64,000 nt of DNA from Aestuariimicrobium kwangyangense DSM 21549 (GCF_000421525.1 NZ_ATXE01000001.1:372001-436000), one strand, 5' to 3'; shown: positions 49,561 to 59,009, numbered from the stretch's first letter. The notes: generated by a model from the sequence alone, not told the origin. Program-made: numbers and translations.

Positions 49561-50651
49561 TGACTGCTGAGTTCATCCCGCCGGCGAAGCCGCTGATCGG
49601 CGACGAGGAGCGTGCTGCGGTCGACCGCGTGTTGCGTTCGGGCATGATCGCCCAGGGCCCCGAGGTGGCAGCCTTCGAGGCCGAGTTCTCCGAGCACTTC
49701 AAGCTGGGACGCGCCTGCGTGGCCGTCAACTCCGGCACCTCAGGTCTGCACCTGGGTCTGCTGAGCTGCGGTATCGGTGCTGGCGACGAGGTCATCGTCC
49801 CCTCGTTCACGTTCGCGGCGACCGCCAACTCGGTCGCCCTGACCGGCGCCACCCCGGTGTTCGCCGACATCGAGCGGGGCTCGTTCTGCCTCGATCCCGC
49901 CTCCGTCGAGGCCTCGATCACCGAGCGGACCAAGGCCATCATGCCGGTGCACCTGTACGGTCACCCGGCCAACATGGTCGCCCTGCGCGAGATCGCCGAC
50001 AAGCACGGGCTCAAGCTCTTCGAGGACGCTGCGCAGGCCCACGGTGCCTCGCTGAACGGCATCCCGGTGGGCGCCTTCGGCGAGTTCGGGATGTTCTCCC
50101 TCTACCCGACCAAGAACATGACCTCGGGTGAGGGTGGCATGGTCACGGCCGCCGACGACACCATCGAGCGCAACCTCCGCCTCTACCGCAACCAGGGCAT
50201 GTTGCAGCAGTACCACAACGAGGTCGTCGGGCTGAACAACCGCATGACCGACATCCACGCCGCCATCGGTCGCGTGCAGTTGACCAAGGTCGACGCGTGG
50301 ACGAAGACCCGTCAGCAGAACGCCGACTACCTCTCGTCCCACCTGGAGGGGGTCACCGCCCCGCCGGTGGCCGAGGGTGCGGTGCACGTCTACCACCAGT
50401 ACACGATCCGCGTGGCCGACGACCGCGACGGCCTGGCCAAGGCGCTGAAGGACGAGTACAACGTCGGCTCGGGGATGTTCTACCCCGTGCCGAACCACCG
50501 ACTGAAGCCCTTCCAGTCACCGGTCGAGCTGCCCGAGACCGAGCGCGCCGCCCTCGAGTGCCTGTCGCTCCCGGTGCACCCCTCGGTCACCCAGGAGCAC
50601 CTCGAGCGCATCGTCACCGCGGTGAACACCCTGGCCAAGGCGGGTGCCTGA
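49560..50651 (+). CDS. DegT/DnrJ/EryC1/StrS aminotransferase (WbpE/WlbC-like)
   Basis: The 363-residue PLP enzyme has the family pattern: RVLRSGMIAQGPEVAAFEAE at the start, VNSGTSGLHLGLLSCGIG for phosphate binding, FEDAAQAHGA with the cofactor-holding aspartate, and the catalytic lysine in SLYPTKNMTSGEGGM. Enzymes of the WbpE type transfer an amino group from glutamate to the 3-keto sugar nucleotide. It lies directly between the acetyltransferase and the Gfo/Idh/MocA gene, which supports this role. Confidence 0.92.
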   Translation: MTAEFIPPAKPLIGDEERAAVDRVLRSGMIAQGPEVAAFEAEFSEHFKLGRACVAVNSGTSGLHLGLLSCGIGAGDEVIVPSFTFAATANSVALTGATPVFADIERGSFCLDPASVEASITERTKAIMPVHLYGHPANMVALREIADKHGLKLFEDAAQAHGASLNGIPVGAFGEFGMFSLYPTKNMTSGEGGMVTAADDTIERNLRLYRNQGMLQQYHNEVVGLNNRMTDIHAAIGRVQLTKVDAWTKTRQQNADYLSSHLEGVTAPPVAEGAVHVYHQYTIRVADDRDGLAKALKDEYNVGSGMFYPVPNHRLKPFQSPVELPETERAALECLSLPVHPSVTQEHLERIVTAVNTLAKAGA

Positions 50652-50652
50652 G

Positions 50653-51654
50653 ATGGCGAACCTGCGTGCCGGGCTGATCGGCATCGGGTCGATGGGCAAG
50701 AACCACGCCCGCAACCTGAAGGCCATCGACGGGGTCGACCTCGTCGCCGTCGCCGACGCGTCGGGCAAGGACCCCTTCGGGGTTGCCGACGACCTGCCCG
50801 TGCTGCCCGACATCGACGCCCTGCTCGAGACCCCCGACCTCGACTACGTGGTGGTGGCCGCCCCGACGTTCACCCATGAGGAGATCGGGATCAAGCTGGC
50901 AGAGGCCGGCGTGCACGCCCTGATCGAGAAGCCGCTGGCTGCCTCCGCCGAGGCCGCCCGCAGGCTGGCCGACGCCTTCGAGGCCAAGGGCCTGATCGGT
51001 GCCGTCGGTCACATCGAGCGGTTCAACCCGGCGCTGCAGAGCCTGCGCAAGCGGCTCGAGAACGGTGACCTGGGTGACCTCTACCAGATCGTCACCCGGC
51101 GCCAGGGCCCCTTCCCCAACCGGATCGCCGATGTCGGTGTGATCAAGGACCTGGCCAGCCACGACATCGACCTGACCGCCTGGGTGACCCAGCGCAAGTA
51201 CGAGTGGGTGGCTGCCCGCTCGATGTTCAAGTCGGGTCGTCAGTACGAGGACATGGTCTCGGCCACCTGCACGCTGTCGGGTGGGCTGATGTCGAACCAC
51301 CTCGTCAACTGGCTCTCGCCGACCAAGGAGCGGCTGACCATGGTGACCGGCGAGAAGGGCATGTTCATCGCGGACACCCTCACCGCCGACCTCACCTTCT
51401 ACGCCAACGGCACGGTCGCGACCACCTGGGACGACATCGCCAACTTCCGCGGTGTCGCCGAGGGTGACATGACCCGCTTCGCCATCCCGAAGCCCGAGCC
51501 CCTGCGCACCGAGCACGAGAACTTCCGTGATGCGGTGCTCGGCAAGGAGGGCGCCAGCATCGTGACCCTGGACGAGGGCGCCAGGGTGGTCGAGGTGTGC
51601 GAGGCCATGATCGAGTCGTCCAAGACCAACCAGTTCCTCAAGATCGAGGGCTGA
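50653..51654 (+). CDS. Gfo/Idh/MocA oxidoreductase (WbpB/WlbA-like)
   Basis: The 333-residue NAD-dependent enzyme has the Rossmann start LRAGLIGIGSMGKNHARNLK, the EKPLAASAEAARRLADAF motif and the AVGHIERFNPALQSL stretch typical of the sugar-nucleotide branch. WbpB/WlbA oxidises the 3-hydroxyl of UDP-GlcNAcA to give the 3-keto substrate of the neighbouring aminotransferase. In the studied systems NAD+ is recycled with 2-oxoglutarate. Its ATG follows the stop of the previous gene by 1 base. A perfect 20-bp hairpin follows about 40 nt after its stop. Confidence 0.9.
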   Translation: MANLRAGLIGIGSMGKNHARNLKAIDGVDLVAVADASGKDPFGVADDLPVLPDIDALLETPDLDYVVVAAPTFTHEEIGIKLAEAGVHALIEKPLAASAEAARRLADAFEAKGLIGAVGHIERFNPALQSLRKRLENGDLGDLYQIVTRRQGPFPNRIADVGVIKDLASHDIDLTAWVTQRKYEWVAARSMFKSGRQYEDMVSATCTLSGGLMSNHLVNWLSPTKERLTMVTGEKGMFIADTLTADLTFYANGTVATTWDDIANFRGVAEGDMTRFAIPKPEPLRTEHENFRDAVLGKEGASIVTLDEGARVVEVCEAMIESSKTNQFLKIEG

Positions 51655-51695
51655 GCCCGGTCCAGAGTCTCACCCCGGAGTACGAGCGAGGAACG

Positions 51696-51739
51696 AGCGA
51701 GGTGTCGAGATCACGCGCACGTGATCTCGACACCTCGCT
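51696..51739. terminator. Perfect 20-bp hairpin between convergent genes
   Basis: 51696-51715 and 51720-51739 are exact reverse complements around CGCA. It sits between the convergent Gfo/Idh/MocA and GH5 genes, so it may stop transcription from both sides. No T-run follows. Confidence 0.65.
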
Positions 51740-51762
51740 TCGCTGTTGCACCACCCACGCGG

Positions 51763-53187
51763 TCAGGCGCGGCTCCACTGCTGGTTGGAGGCGCCCGTGC
51801 AGGCAGCGGCCACGACGGCCGCCCCGTTGCCCGGACCGGTGGCGGTCAGGCACAGGCCCGTGCCCGAGACGACCGTGGAGTCCGGCCGGATCGTCCAGTG
51901 CTGGTTCGCGGCACCGGTGCACCTGTCGGCGGTGGCGGCGCCCTCTCCAGCGGTCAGGCACAGGCTGGCGTAGACGGTCAGTTCACCGGCGTCGGTGAGG
52001 TGCCAGGACTGGTTCCCGCCACCGTTGCAGTCCCACAGGTCGAGGGCCACCCCGGGTGTCGTCGACCACCCCGGCACGTCGAGACAGCGTCCGCCGTCGG
52101 CCACCCGCAACGGGTCACCGGGCGGGGAGGCGGGGTCGGTGTTGACCGGCTCCTGCTTGAGCAGTCCCCAGCCCCACTGCAGTTGGGCCAGCCCGCTGGC
52201 CGAGTTGACCTCCAGGTCGGACTCGCCCACGAGGGTGGTCATCGAGTACGAGTCACCGTTGCGCAGACCGGGCCAGTAGACCAGCCCCATCTGGTGTTCG
52301 CGCACGTACTGGGTGAGGGCGCCCAGGTAGGCTGTCGAGACGTTGCCCTCGTGGTTGCCGTAGTTGAGGCCGATCGTCATGGGGGAACCGGCCTCGTCCA
52401 CGATGGTGCGGGACTCGCAGCCCTGCAGGCGGGGGGTCAGGTTCTCGAGCCACTTCTGCTCGGTGGTGTCGTTGCCCCAGAAGCCGTAGAAGTGCAGGGA
52501 CAGCAGTGTGCCCGACAGTTCCGGTGCGGCGCAGACGCCCTGGACGCTGTCGTTGTACCCGGTTCCGGAGACGACGATGCGCGAGCGGGGGACCGTGGGG
52601 TGGTCGGCGATGAACTGCGCGTTGATGTCCACCCACTCGGCGAGGCTGTAGCCGTGCGGTTCGTTCATGGCCTCGAAGAGGACCTTGGGGTTCTTGGCAT
52701 AGGCGGCGCCAACGGTGCGCCACATCTGGGCCCAGGCGACCGGGTCGTCGATCCGGCCGTCCTTGGAGGTGTCGGCCTCCCAGTAGCTCAGGATCACGGT
52801 GAACCCCGAATCAGTGGCAGCGTTGATGGCTGCCCGGTACTTCGTCCACCAGTCGGTGCCGACGCTGGACGGGTTGATCGGCAGGCGGACGGTGTTGGCG
52901 CGCAGTTCCTTGCGGAACTCGCCGATGATGCCGCTGGCGATCCGGTAGTTGGTCGCGTAGTCGGCCTGTGGGTCGAGGCCGGAGGGGACGACGGCGTCGT
53001 GGGCGTAGTTGTCGCGAGGATCGGCCCAGTTCACGCCCCGGAAGGCCGAGGTGTTCTTGGGCAGCGGTGGTGCGGCGTCGCTGGGGGCCGAGGGCAGCGC
53101 GCAGGCCGCGACGGCCAGCGCGGCCACGAGCAGAACCCTGGCTGCGTTGCGCCACCTCGTGGGGGAATGGGGGGAGAATCTGGTCAC
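51763..53187 (-). CDS. Secreted GH5-like glycoside hydrolase with ricin-type lectin domain
   Basis: The 474-residue protein has a signal peptide (basic start, then VLLVAALAVAACALPSAPSDA). A GH5-type TIM barrel follows, with the acid/base in VLFEAMNEPHGYS and the likely nucleophile in RTIVDEAGSP. The last roughly 125 residues are a ricin B-type beta-trefoil with three QxW motifs (NQSWHL, NQHWTI, NQQWSR). GH5 members cleave beta-linked glucans, mannans or others; the lectin domain binds galactose- or xylan-type sugars. The GTG start follows AAGGA. It lies between the WbpB-like gene and the GH2 gene, so it could act on the polymer or on foreign glycans. Confidence 0.88.
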   Translation of the reverse strand: MTRFSPHSPTRWRNAARVLLVAALAVAACALPSAPSDAAPPLPKNTSAFRGVNWADPRDNYAHDAVVPSGLDPQADYATNYRIASGIIGEFRKELRANTVRLPINPSSVGTDWWTKYRAAINAATDSGFTVILSYWEADTSKDGRIDDPVAWAQMWRTVGAAYAKNPKVLFEAMNEPHGYSLAEWVDINAQFIADHPTVPRSRIVVSGTGYNDSVQGVCAAPELSGTLLSLHFYGFWGNDTTEQKWLENLTPRLQGCESRTIVDEAGSPMTIGLNYGNHEGNVSTAYLGALTQYVREHQMGLVYWPGLRNGDSYSMTTLVGESDLEVNSASGLAQLQWGWGLLKQEPVNTDPASPPGDPLRVADGGRCLDVPGWSTTPGVALDLWDCNGGGNQSWHLTDAGELTVYASLCLTAGEGAATADRCTGAANQHWTIRPDSTVVSGTGLCLTATGPGNGAAVVAAACTGASNQQWSRA

Positions 53188-53376
53188 GGGAGGTCCTTCG
53201 GTTCGTCGCTGAACTGGCCGCTCCCCGGCAGCTCGGGGGAGCTGGAGCGGCTGGCCGCCACTCTGCCACACGATGTTTGCGCAATCATGGATCGTTACAG
53301 ATTCCGTGGGCGGGTTGTGCGGACGTGTTCTCCGACCTCATGTGGCCGGGGTGCCTGTGCGATTCCCCGGCTCCCG

Positions 53377-53402
53377 GTAAACTGCCGTTTACAACGTTGT
53401 AA
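53377..53402. promoter_or_regulatory. Overlapping LacI-type palindromes upstream of the GH2 gene
   Basis: GTAAAC-TGCC-GTTTAC (53377-53392) overlaps the perfect 14-bp palindrome TTACAACGTTGTAA (53389-53402), which has the central CG of LacI-family operators. They lie 33 nt before the GH2 start. Confidence 0.6.
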
Positions 53403-53435
53403 CTCACCGAGTCGTCAGTATCTGAAAGGTGTTCC

Positions 53436-55226
53436 ATGTCCCTCCGGATCGATCATCCCCGCCCACGACTGCGGCGCGACCGCTTCACCAGCCTCGACGG
53501 GCCCTGGGACTTCGTCCGCGACCCCGAGAACCGGGGTCTCACCGAGGGCTGGCACCACGTCTGGCCGGTGGCTCCGGACCAGGCAACCATCACCGTTCCC
53601 TTCGCCCCGGAGTGGGAGGCGTCCGGTGTCACCGGCCACCAGCACACTCCCGTGGTCTGGTACCACCGGGCCGTCGCCCTCCCCGACGACGCCCGCGAGG
53701 GTGAGCACGTCATGCTGCACTTCGGGGCCGTCGACCACACGGCCGACGTCTGGATCGACGGCGAGCACGTCGCCCACCACTCGGGCGGCTACACCCCCTT
53801 CCGCACCGAGGTCTCGCGACTCCTCGCCCGTGAGGGCGAGCACCACCTCGTCGTTCGCGTCGTCGACGACAACACCCGCATGGACCAGCCCAGGGGCAAG
53901 CAGCACTGGTACGGCGTCAACGAGTCCATCTGGTACACGCCGACCACAGGCATCTGGCAGTCGGTCTGGCTCGAGCCGGTCGCCCCGTCCCACGTGGTCG
54001 ACCTGGTCAGCACCCCCGACATCGGACGAGGCCTGCTGCACGTCGAGGCGGTGCTGCCCGAGCCCCTCACCGAGGCGGGTTCAGGTGACGTCACGGTCGA
54101 GGTCAGCGCCTCCTTCGAGGGTGCCCCGGTCGCCTGGGGTGCGGCACGGATCGACCGACGTGGCCGGGCAGCCATCACCCTGAGCCTGCGCGAGCAGCAC
54201 GCCGGACTGCGTGGTGACGACCTGATCGATGCAGGCGGGGTGAAGTTGTGGAGCCCCGATCGTCCGAACCTCTACCAGCTCGAGGTCGTCGTCAAGCAGG
54301 GCGGTGAGGTGGTCGACACCGTCAGCAGCCACGCCGGCATGCGCGAGATCCAGGTGATCGACGGTCGCCTCTGCCTCAACCGTCGCCCCTACCCCCAGCG
54401 GCTGGTGCTCGACCAGGGCTACTGGCCCGAGACCGGGCTCACCCCGCCGAGCGCAGAGGCGCTCGTCCGCGACATCGAACTCTCCAAGGAACTCGGCTTC
54501 AACGGTGCCCGCAAGCACCAGAAGATCGAGGATCCGAGGTTCATGTACGCCGCCGACGTGCTCGGCTTCCTCGTCTGGGACGAACTGCCCTCGGCCTACT
54601 CGTTCACGCCGAACTCGGTGGCCGAACTCTCGACGATGCTGACCGAGTTGATCGCCCGCGATCGTTCCCACCCCAGCGTGGTGACCTGGGTGCCCATGAA
54701 CGAGTCGTGGGGCATGAACGACCTGACCAGCCCGCTGCAGCAGCACCTGCAGGCGACCCTGTACCACCTGGCCCACGCCATCGACGGCAGTCGTCCCGTG
54801 GTCGGCAACGACGGGTGGGAGCAGGTCGCCACCGACATCATGGCGGTGCATGACTACCGCACCCCCGACCAGGTCGCCACCGGGTTCGAGGAGGACGATG
54901 CGTGGGCCGTCCGCCCGCCGGCAGGGCGTCGGCTCGTCGTCGGCGACGAGGTGACCGAGGACGCACCGTGGCTGATGACGGAGTTCGGTGGACTGTCACT
55001 CTCCGACGACGACGGGTGGGGCTACCACTCCGTCAAGAACGGGGACGAGTTGCTCGCCGAGACCGCTGCCCTGATCGAGGCGCTCAAGCAGGGTCCGTGG
55101 CAGGGCTACTGCTGGACCCAGCTCACCGACGTCGGCACCGAACTCAACGGGATGCTCACCTTCGACCGGAAGCACAAGCTCGACGCGGCACGGCTGAAGG
55201 CGGTGCAGGAGGACTTCCGCCCCTGA
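53436..55226 (+). CDS. Glycoside hydrolase family 2 (beta-galactosidase/glucuronidase-like)
   Basis: The 596-residue protein has the GH2 order: an N-terminal jelly-roll sugar-binding domain (SLDGPWDFVRDPENRG, VDHTADVWIDGEHVAHHSGG), an Ig-like domain and a TIM barrel. The acid/base is the Glu of WVPMNESWGMND and the nucleophile the Glu of MTEFGGLS. No signal peptide is present, so it acts inside the cell. It is shorter than LacZ and closer to the beta-glucuronidase size. The start ATG has GAAAGG 6 nt upstream. LacI-type palindromes in front suggest repression by a regulator encoded elsewhere. Substrate sugar is not certain. Confidence 0.88.
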   Translation: MSLRIDHPRPRLRRDRFTSLDGPWDFVRDPENRGLTEGWHHVWPVAPDQATITVPFAPEWEASGVTGHQHTPVVWYHRAVALPDDAREGEHVMLHFGAVDHTADVWIDGEHVAHHSGGYTPFRTEVSRLLAREGEHHLVVRVVDDNTRMDQPRGKQHWYGVNESIWYTPTTGIWQSVWLEPVAPSHVVDLVSTPDIGRGLLHVEAVLPEPLTEAGSGDVTVEVSASFEGAPVAWGAARIDRRGRAAITLSLREQHAGLRGDDLIDAGGVKLWSPDRPNLYQLEVVVKQGGEVVDTVSSHAGMREIQVIDGRLCLNRRPYPQRLVLDQGYWPETGLTPPSAEALVRDIELSKELGFNGARKHQKIEDPRFMYAADVLGFLVWDELPSAYSFTPNSVAELSTMLTELIARDRSHPSVVTWVPMNESWGMNDLTSPLQQHLQATLYHLAHAIDGSRPVVGNDGWEQVATDIMAVHDYRTPDQVATGFEEDDAWAVRPPAGRRLVVGDEVTEDAPWLMTEFGGLSLSDDDGWGYHSVKNGDELLAETAALIEALKQGPWQGYCWTQLTDVGTELNGMLTFDRKHKLDAARLKAVQEDFRP

Positions 55227-55281
55227 GTCGGTGACCCGAACGCCCGCGTTCACGGTGACGGGGCTTCGCGATGACCGGACT

Positions 55282-56451
55282 TCACGATGACGGGGCCGGG
55301 GGTTCCTGGCTGACCAACCGCACCACGCGGGGCATCACCAGCGACACCCCGGCCATCGTCACGAGCGCCCCCAGCAGCAACGCCGCGGGTTCCCCGGCCG
55401 CCAGCGGGCTGGCCGAGGACGAGGCCTCCCGCTGCGCGATCAGCGCGGCCGCGGCCACCGGTACGCCCAGTTGTGAGGCGGTGGTCACGGCGAGCGGCCA
55501 CGGCTGTCGGGTGAGGGTCCCCACACCGTGGACGACCACCGCCCCCACTCCCAGACAGGCTCCGAGCGCGATCGCCGTGGGGTGCTGGGCCAGGGCCCGC
55601 AGGTCGAGGGATGCTCCCAGCCAGACGAAGAACATGGGGGCGAAGAAGCCCTCGGTGAGGGCGAACATCTGGTGCGCGACCCGGCGGGGTTCACCGATCG
55701 CGGCCACCACGAGTCCGGAGGCGAAGCCGGCCAGCATGACCGACACATGGGTGGCGGTCGCCAGGGCAGCCAGGGTGAACAGCACCACCAGGGTCACGCG
55801 CAACTCGATCGCGAGCCCGCGTTGTTCGCTGAGGTCGTGCACGCGGCGGCGGCGTCCGTGGTCGGTGAGCTTCTTCAGCACCATGAAGGCCCCTGCGGCC
55901 GCCACGACCACCGTCACCGTGCCGACGGCCGCTCGTCCCGCCCTGGATGGTTCGATCACGAGGGGGAGCGCGATGATGCAGGCGGTGTCGGCCACGACCA
56001 GTTGGGCGAGCATCTCGAGGCCCGGCCGGCTGGTCACCTCGGTCGATCCCAGCGCGGGGAGAACGAGGGCAGCCGAGGACGAGGCCAGCAGCACCGCGTA
56101 GAGGGCAGCATGTCCGGTGCCGAACGCCGTCGCCAGACCCCATCCCGTCGGGACGGCCAGCAGGCCAACGAGCACGGCGCGCATGGCCCCGCGTCCCAGA
56201 CCCGACAACAGTCCGGGACTGCGCAGCGGTACATGGGTTCCCGTGATGAACATCACCATCGCGAAGCCGACGTTGGCCAGGAACGAGAACGTGGAGTCGT
56301 GGGGGCGCAGCAGCCCGAATCCGGTCACGCCCAGCACCACGCCGACCGCCAGTTCCGAGATGACGACCGGCAGCCGCAGCCGGCGGGTGAGCGCCAGGGC
56401 GGGGCCCAGCAGCGCGACCACGCAGATCAGGGCGAGGGTTGCGAACGACAT
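55282..56451 (-). CDS. Kef/CPA2-type cation:proton antiporter
   Basis: The 389-residue protein has about eleven to twelve membrane helices and the CPA2 start PVVISELAVGVVLGVTGFGL. FLANVGFAMVMFITGTHVPL follows, and the ion-binding region is near LAQLVVADTACIIALPLVIE. There is no C-terminal TrkA-N domain, so it is like NapA or YjbQ-type short antiporters rather than full KefB. It probably exchanges Na+ or K+ for protons. The ATG at 56451 is preferred; a GTG eight codons earlier is possible. It is divergent from the nucleotide-sugar dehydrogenase gene. Confidence 0.83.
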   Translation of the reverse strand: MSFATLALICVVALLGPALALTRRLRLPVVISELAVGVVLGVTGFGLLRPHDSTFSFLANVGFAMVMFITGTHVPLRSPGLLSGLGRGAMRAVLVGLLAVPTGWGLATAFGTGHAALYAVLLASSSAALVLPALGSTEVTSRPGLEMLAQLVVADTACIIALPLVIEPSRAGRAAVGTVTVVVAAAGAFMVLKKLTDHGRRRRVHDLSEQRGLAIELRVTLVVLFTLAALATATHVSVMLAGFASGLVVAAIGEPRRVAHQMFALTEGFFAPMFFVWLGASLDLRALAQHPTAIALGACLGVGAVVVHGVGTLTRQPWPLAVTTASQLGVPVAAAALIAQREASSSASPLAAGEPAALLLGALVTMAGVSLVMPRVVRLVSQEPPAPSS

Positions 56452-56537
56452 CGTGAGCCTGATTCTCGCAGGCACCCGTCCGCGTGACCACGACGTGTCC
56501 CGGTAGGATCGCAGACGACTTCCACGAAGGGATACCC

Positions 56538-57845
56538 ATGTTGATTTCGGTCGTCGCGCTGGGCAAGATCGGCCTGCCGCTCGCGGTGCAATTCGCCAGT
56601 TCGGGTCACGATGTGGTCGGCATCGATGTGCAGCAGCGCGTCGTCGACCTGGTCAACCAGGGACGCGAGCCGTTCCCCGGGGAGGCGCACCTGCAGGACA
56701 AGCTGGCCGAGTTGGTACCCGCCGGCAAGCTGCGCGCCACCACCGACTACTCCGACGCGATCCCCGGGTCCGACGCCATCGTGATCGTGGTCCCGCTGTT
56801 CGTCAACGATGACACCTGGCAGCCCGATTTCGGTTGGATGGAGGCTGCCACCCGCTCCTTCGCCGAACACCTGCAGCCCGGCGCAGGCACGCTGATCAGC
56901 TACGAGACCACCCTGCCCGTGGGCACCACCCGCAACCGCTGGAAGCCACTGATCGAGGAGGTCTCCGGACTCAAGGAGGGCGTCGACTTCCATCTGGTGT
57001 TCTCGCCGGAGCGTGTGCTCACCGGCCGCGTCTTCGAAGACCTGCGCAAGTACCCCAAGCTGGTCGGAGGACTGTCGGCCGAGGGCACCGAGAAGGCCAT
57101 CGACTTCTACCAGCAGGTGCTCCAGTTCGACGACCGCCCCGACCTCGCCCCCAAGACCAATGGTGTCTGGGACATGGGGTCGGCCGAGGCCGCCGAGATG
57201 GCGAAGCTGGCCGAGACCACCTACCGTGACGTCAACATCGGCCTGGCCAACCAGTTCGCGAAGTTCGCCGAGAAGAACGGCATCGACGTCTTCAAGGTGA
57301 TCGCCGCCTCGAACTCGCAACCCTTCTCGCACATCCACCTCCCCGGCATCGCCGTGGGTGGCCACTGCATCCCGGTCTACCCGCGGCTGTACCTGTACAC
57401 CGATCCCGACGCGACCATCGTCCGGACGGCACGCGAGGCGAACATGACCATGCCCGAGCACGCCGTCTCGGCCGCCGAGGGCGCCCTGGGTGGGCTGGCG
57501 GGCAAGACGGTGCTGATCCTGGGCGCCAGCTACCGCGGCAAGGTGAAGGAGACGGCCTTCTCGGGTGTCTTCCCGACCTTCGCGGCCCTGCAGGCCCGCG
57601 GCGCGGTGGCCCTGGTCGATGACCCGATGTACACCGCCGAGGAGTTGTCGGCCCACCACCTCGACCCGTACACCCCGGGCACCCCGGTCGACGCGGTCAT
57701 CATCCAGGCCGACCACCCCGAGTACGCCGACGTCACGGCAGCCGACTACCCCGGGGTCAAGGTCCTGGTCGACGGTCGCCACTCGTCCAAGGCCGAGAAC
57801 TGGGCCGGGGTCACCCGCATCGTGATCGGTGACGGCGAGGCCTGA
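56538..57845 (+). CDS. Nucleotide-sugar dehydrogenase (WbpA/WecC-like)
   Basis: The 435-residue UDP-sugar 6-dehydrogenase has an N-terminal NAD domain (VVALGKIGLPLAVQFASSG, a variant of GLGYVGLP), the central ETTLPVGTT and FSPERVLTG motifs, K223 in AEMAKLAETTYRDVN, and the catalytic C277 in GGHCIPVYPRLY. WbpA or WecC oxidise UDP-GlcNAc or UDP-ManNAc to the uronic acid. In this locus the likely product is UDP-GlcNAcA for the WbpB-E-D enzymes. The ATG follows GAAGGGA by 6-7 nt, with TAGGAT about 30 nt upstream as -10. A perfect terminator lies behind it. Confidence 0.9.
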   Translation: MLISVVALGKIGLPLAVQFASSGHDVVGIDVQQRVVDLVNQGREPFPGEAHLQDKLAELVPAGKLRATTDYSDAIPGSDAIVIVVPLFVNDDTWQPDFGWMEAATRSFAEHLQPGAGTLISYETTLPVGTTRNRWKPLIEEVSGLKEGVDFHLVFSPERVLTGRVFEDLRKYPKLVGGLSAEGTEKAIDFYQQVLQFDDRPDLAPKTNGVWDMGSAEAAEMAKLAETTYRDVNIGLANQFAKFAEKNGIDVFKVIAASNSQPFSHIHLPGIAVGGHCIPVYPRLYLYTDPDATIVRTAREANMTMPEHAVSAAEGALGGLAGKTVLILGASYRGKVKETAFSGVFPTFAALQARGAVALVDDPMYTAEELSAHHLDPYTPGTPVDAVIIQADHPEYADVTAADYPGVKVLVDGRHSSKAENWAGVTRIVIGDGEA

Positions 57846-57868
57846 GCGCCACACCCCGCAGCACCCGG

Positions 57869-57901
57869 AAGCCCCCGCGATCCTCGAGATCGCGGGGGCT
57901 T
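57869..57901. terminator. Strong bidirectional terminator
   Basis: A perfect 14-bp stem (57869-57882 with 57888-57901) closes a 5-nt loop (CTCGA). It begins 23 nt after the dehydrogenase stop. The stem ends in AA/TT, and a short TTTCC follows. Confidence 0.85.
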
Positions 57902-58053
57902 TCCACGACGGCTGTGTGCGGCTCGAGCTGCGGCAGCCCTGCGGGTGCCGGGCCCGAGGCGACCCGATCGGGCTTCTGGATCACCAGACGGGCCCGAACA
58001 GGGTCGTCAGGCGGGTCGGGAAGCCGGAACGGGTCAGCCCGACCGGCGCACGG

Positions 58054-58908
58054 TCAGCGTGGCGGCAGCACCCGCTGGCGTTGCTCGCCCAAACCGTCGA
58101 TGCCGAGCCGCATCACCTCTCCGCCGTGCAGGTACTGCGGGGGCTTCATGCCCAGGCCCACTCCCGGGGGGGTGCCGGTGTTGATCAGGTCGCCGGGCTC
58201 CAGCACCAGGAACTGGCTGAGGTAGTGGACGATGAACAGCGGGTCGAAGATCATGGTCGCCGTCGAGCCGTTCTGCATGCGACGGTCGTCGACGTCGAGC
58301 CACATGCCCAGGCCCTTCACGTCGGCGATCTCGTCGGGGGTGACCAGCCACGGACCTGCGGGATTGAACGTCTCGCACGACTTGCCCTTCGACCACTGGC
58401 CGCCACGCTCGGTCTGGAACTCCCGCTCCGAGACGTCGTTGACCACGCAGTAGCCGGCGATGTGGTCCGCGGCCTCCTCGACGGTGTCGAGGTAACTGGT
58501 GCGGCGACCGATCACGATGCCCAACTCCACCTCCCAGTCGGTCTTGACCGAGTTGCGGGGAATCCGCACGTCATCGTTGGGTCCGATCAACGTGTTGGGG
58601 GACTTCGTGAACAGGATCGGCTCGGCCGGCACCTTCTGCCCGGTCTCGGCCGCATGGTCGGAGTAGTTGAGACCGATGCACAAGATCTGGTGTGGACGGG
58701 CGATCGGCGCGCCGATGCGCTGGTCGCCGATCGGACGAGCGTCCCCCACCCGTTCAGCGATCACCGACGGCAGGGTCTCGAGGCCCCCTCGTCCGAAGAA
58801 CTCCTCGTTGAAATCGGGCACCACGTCGGACAGGTCGACGTAGGCGTCGTCACCGACCAACGCAGCCGGCTTCTCGGCCCCGGCGGGTCCGATGCGCAGC
58901 AGTTTCAT
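58054..58908 (-). CDS. Fumarylacetoacetate hydrolase family protein
   Basis: The 284-residue protein has the FAH fold signature: ILCIGLNYSDHAAETG, then EPILFTKSPNTLIGPND, the metal-binding DWEVELGIVIGRR and YCVVNDVSEREFQ, and TGTPPGVGLGMKPP. Members are Mg-dependent hydrolases or decarboxylases of beta-keto or ketoacid substrates. The ATG follows AAGGAG by 4-5 nt. No aromatic catabolic genes are near, so the substrate is unknown; related proteins (fucose catabolism, ureidoglycolate-like) are possible. It converges on the dehydrogenase gene across the terminator. Confidence 0.9.
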   Translation of the reverse strand: MKLLRIGPAGAEKPAALVGDDAYVDLSDVVPDFNEEFFGRGGLETLPSVIAERVGDARPIGDQRIGAPIARPHQILCIGLNYSDHAAETGQKVPAEPILFTKSPNTLIGPNDDVRIPRNSVKTDWEVELGIVIGRRTSYLDTVEEAADHIAGYCVVNDVSEREFQTERGGQWSKGKSCETFNPAGPWLVTPDEIADVKGLGMWLDVDDRRMQNGSTATMIFDPLFIVHYLSQFLVLEPGDLINTGTPPGVGLGMKPPQYLHGGEVMRLGIDGLGEQRQRVLPPR

Positions 58909-59009
58909 GGGGCTCCTTCGTCCAGGAATCGGGTGGTGCTTGCGAGCATCTCCACTCTAGGGACGGGCCACCCGCCCGGAGCGCCGCGACCGCGATCCGT
59001 GCGTCACTG

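Noticed and set aside
51721-54183. Plus-strand frame of 820 codons opposite the GH5 gene
   Set aside because: It is antisense to a gene with signal peptide, catalytic motifs and QxW repeats, then runs out of frame into GH2.
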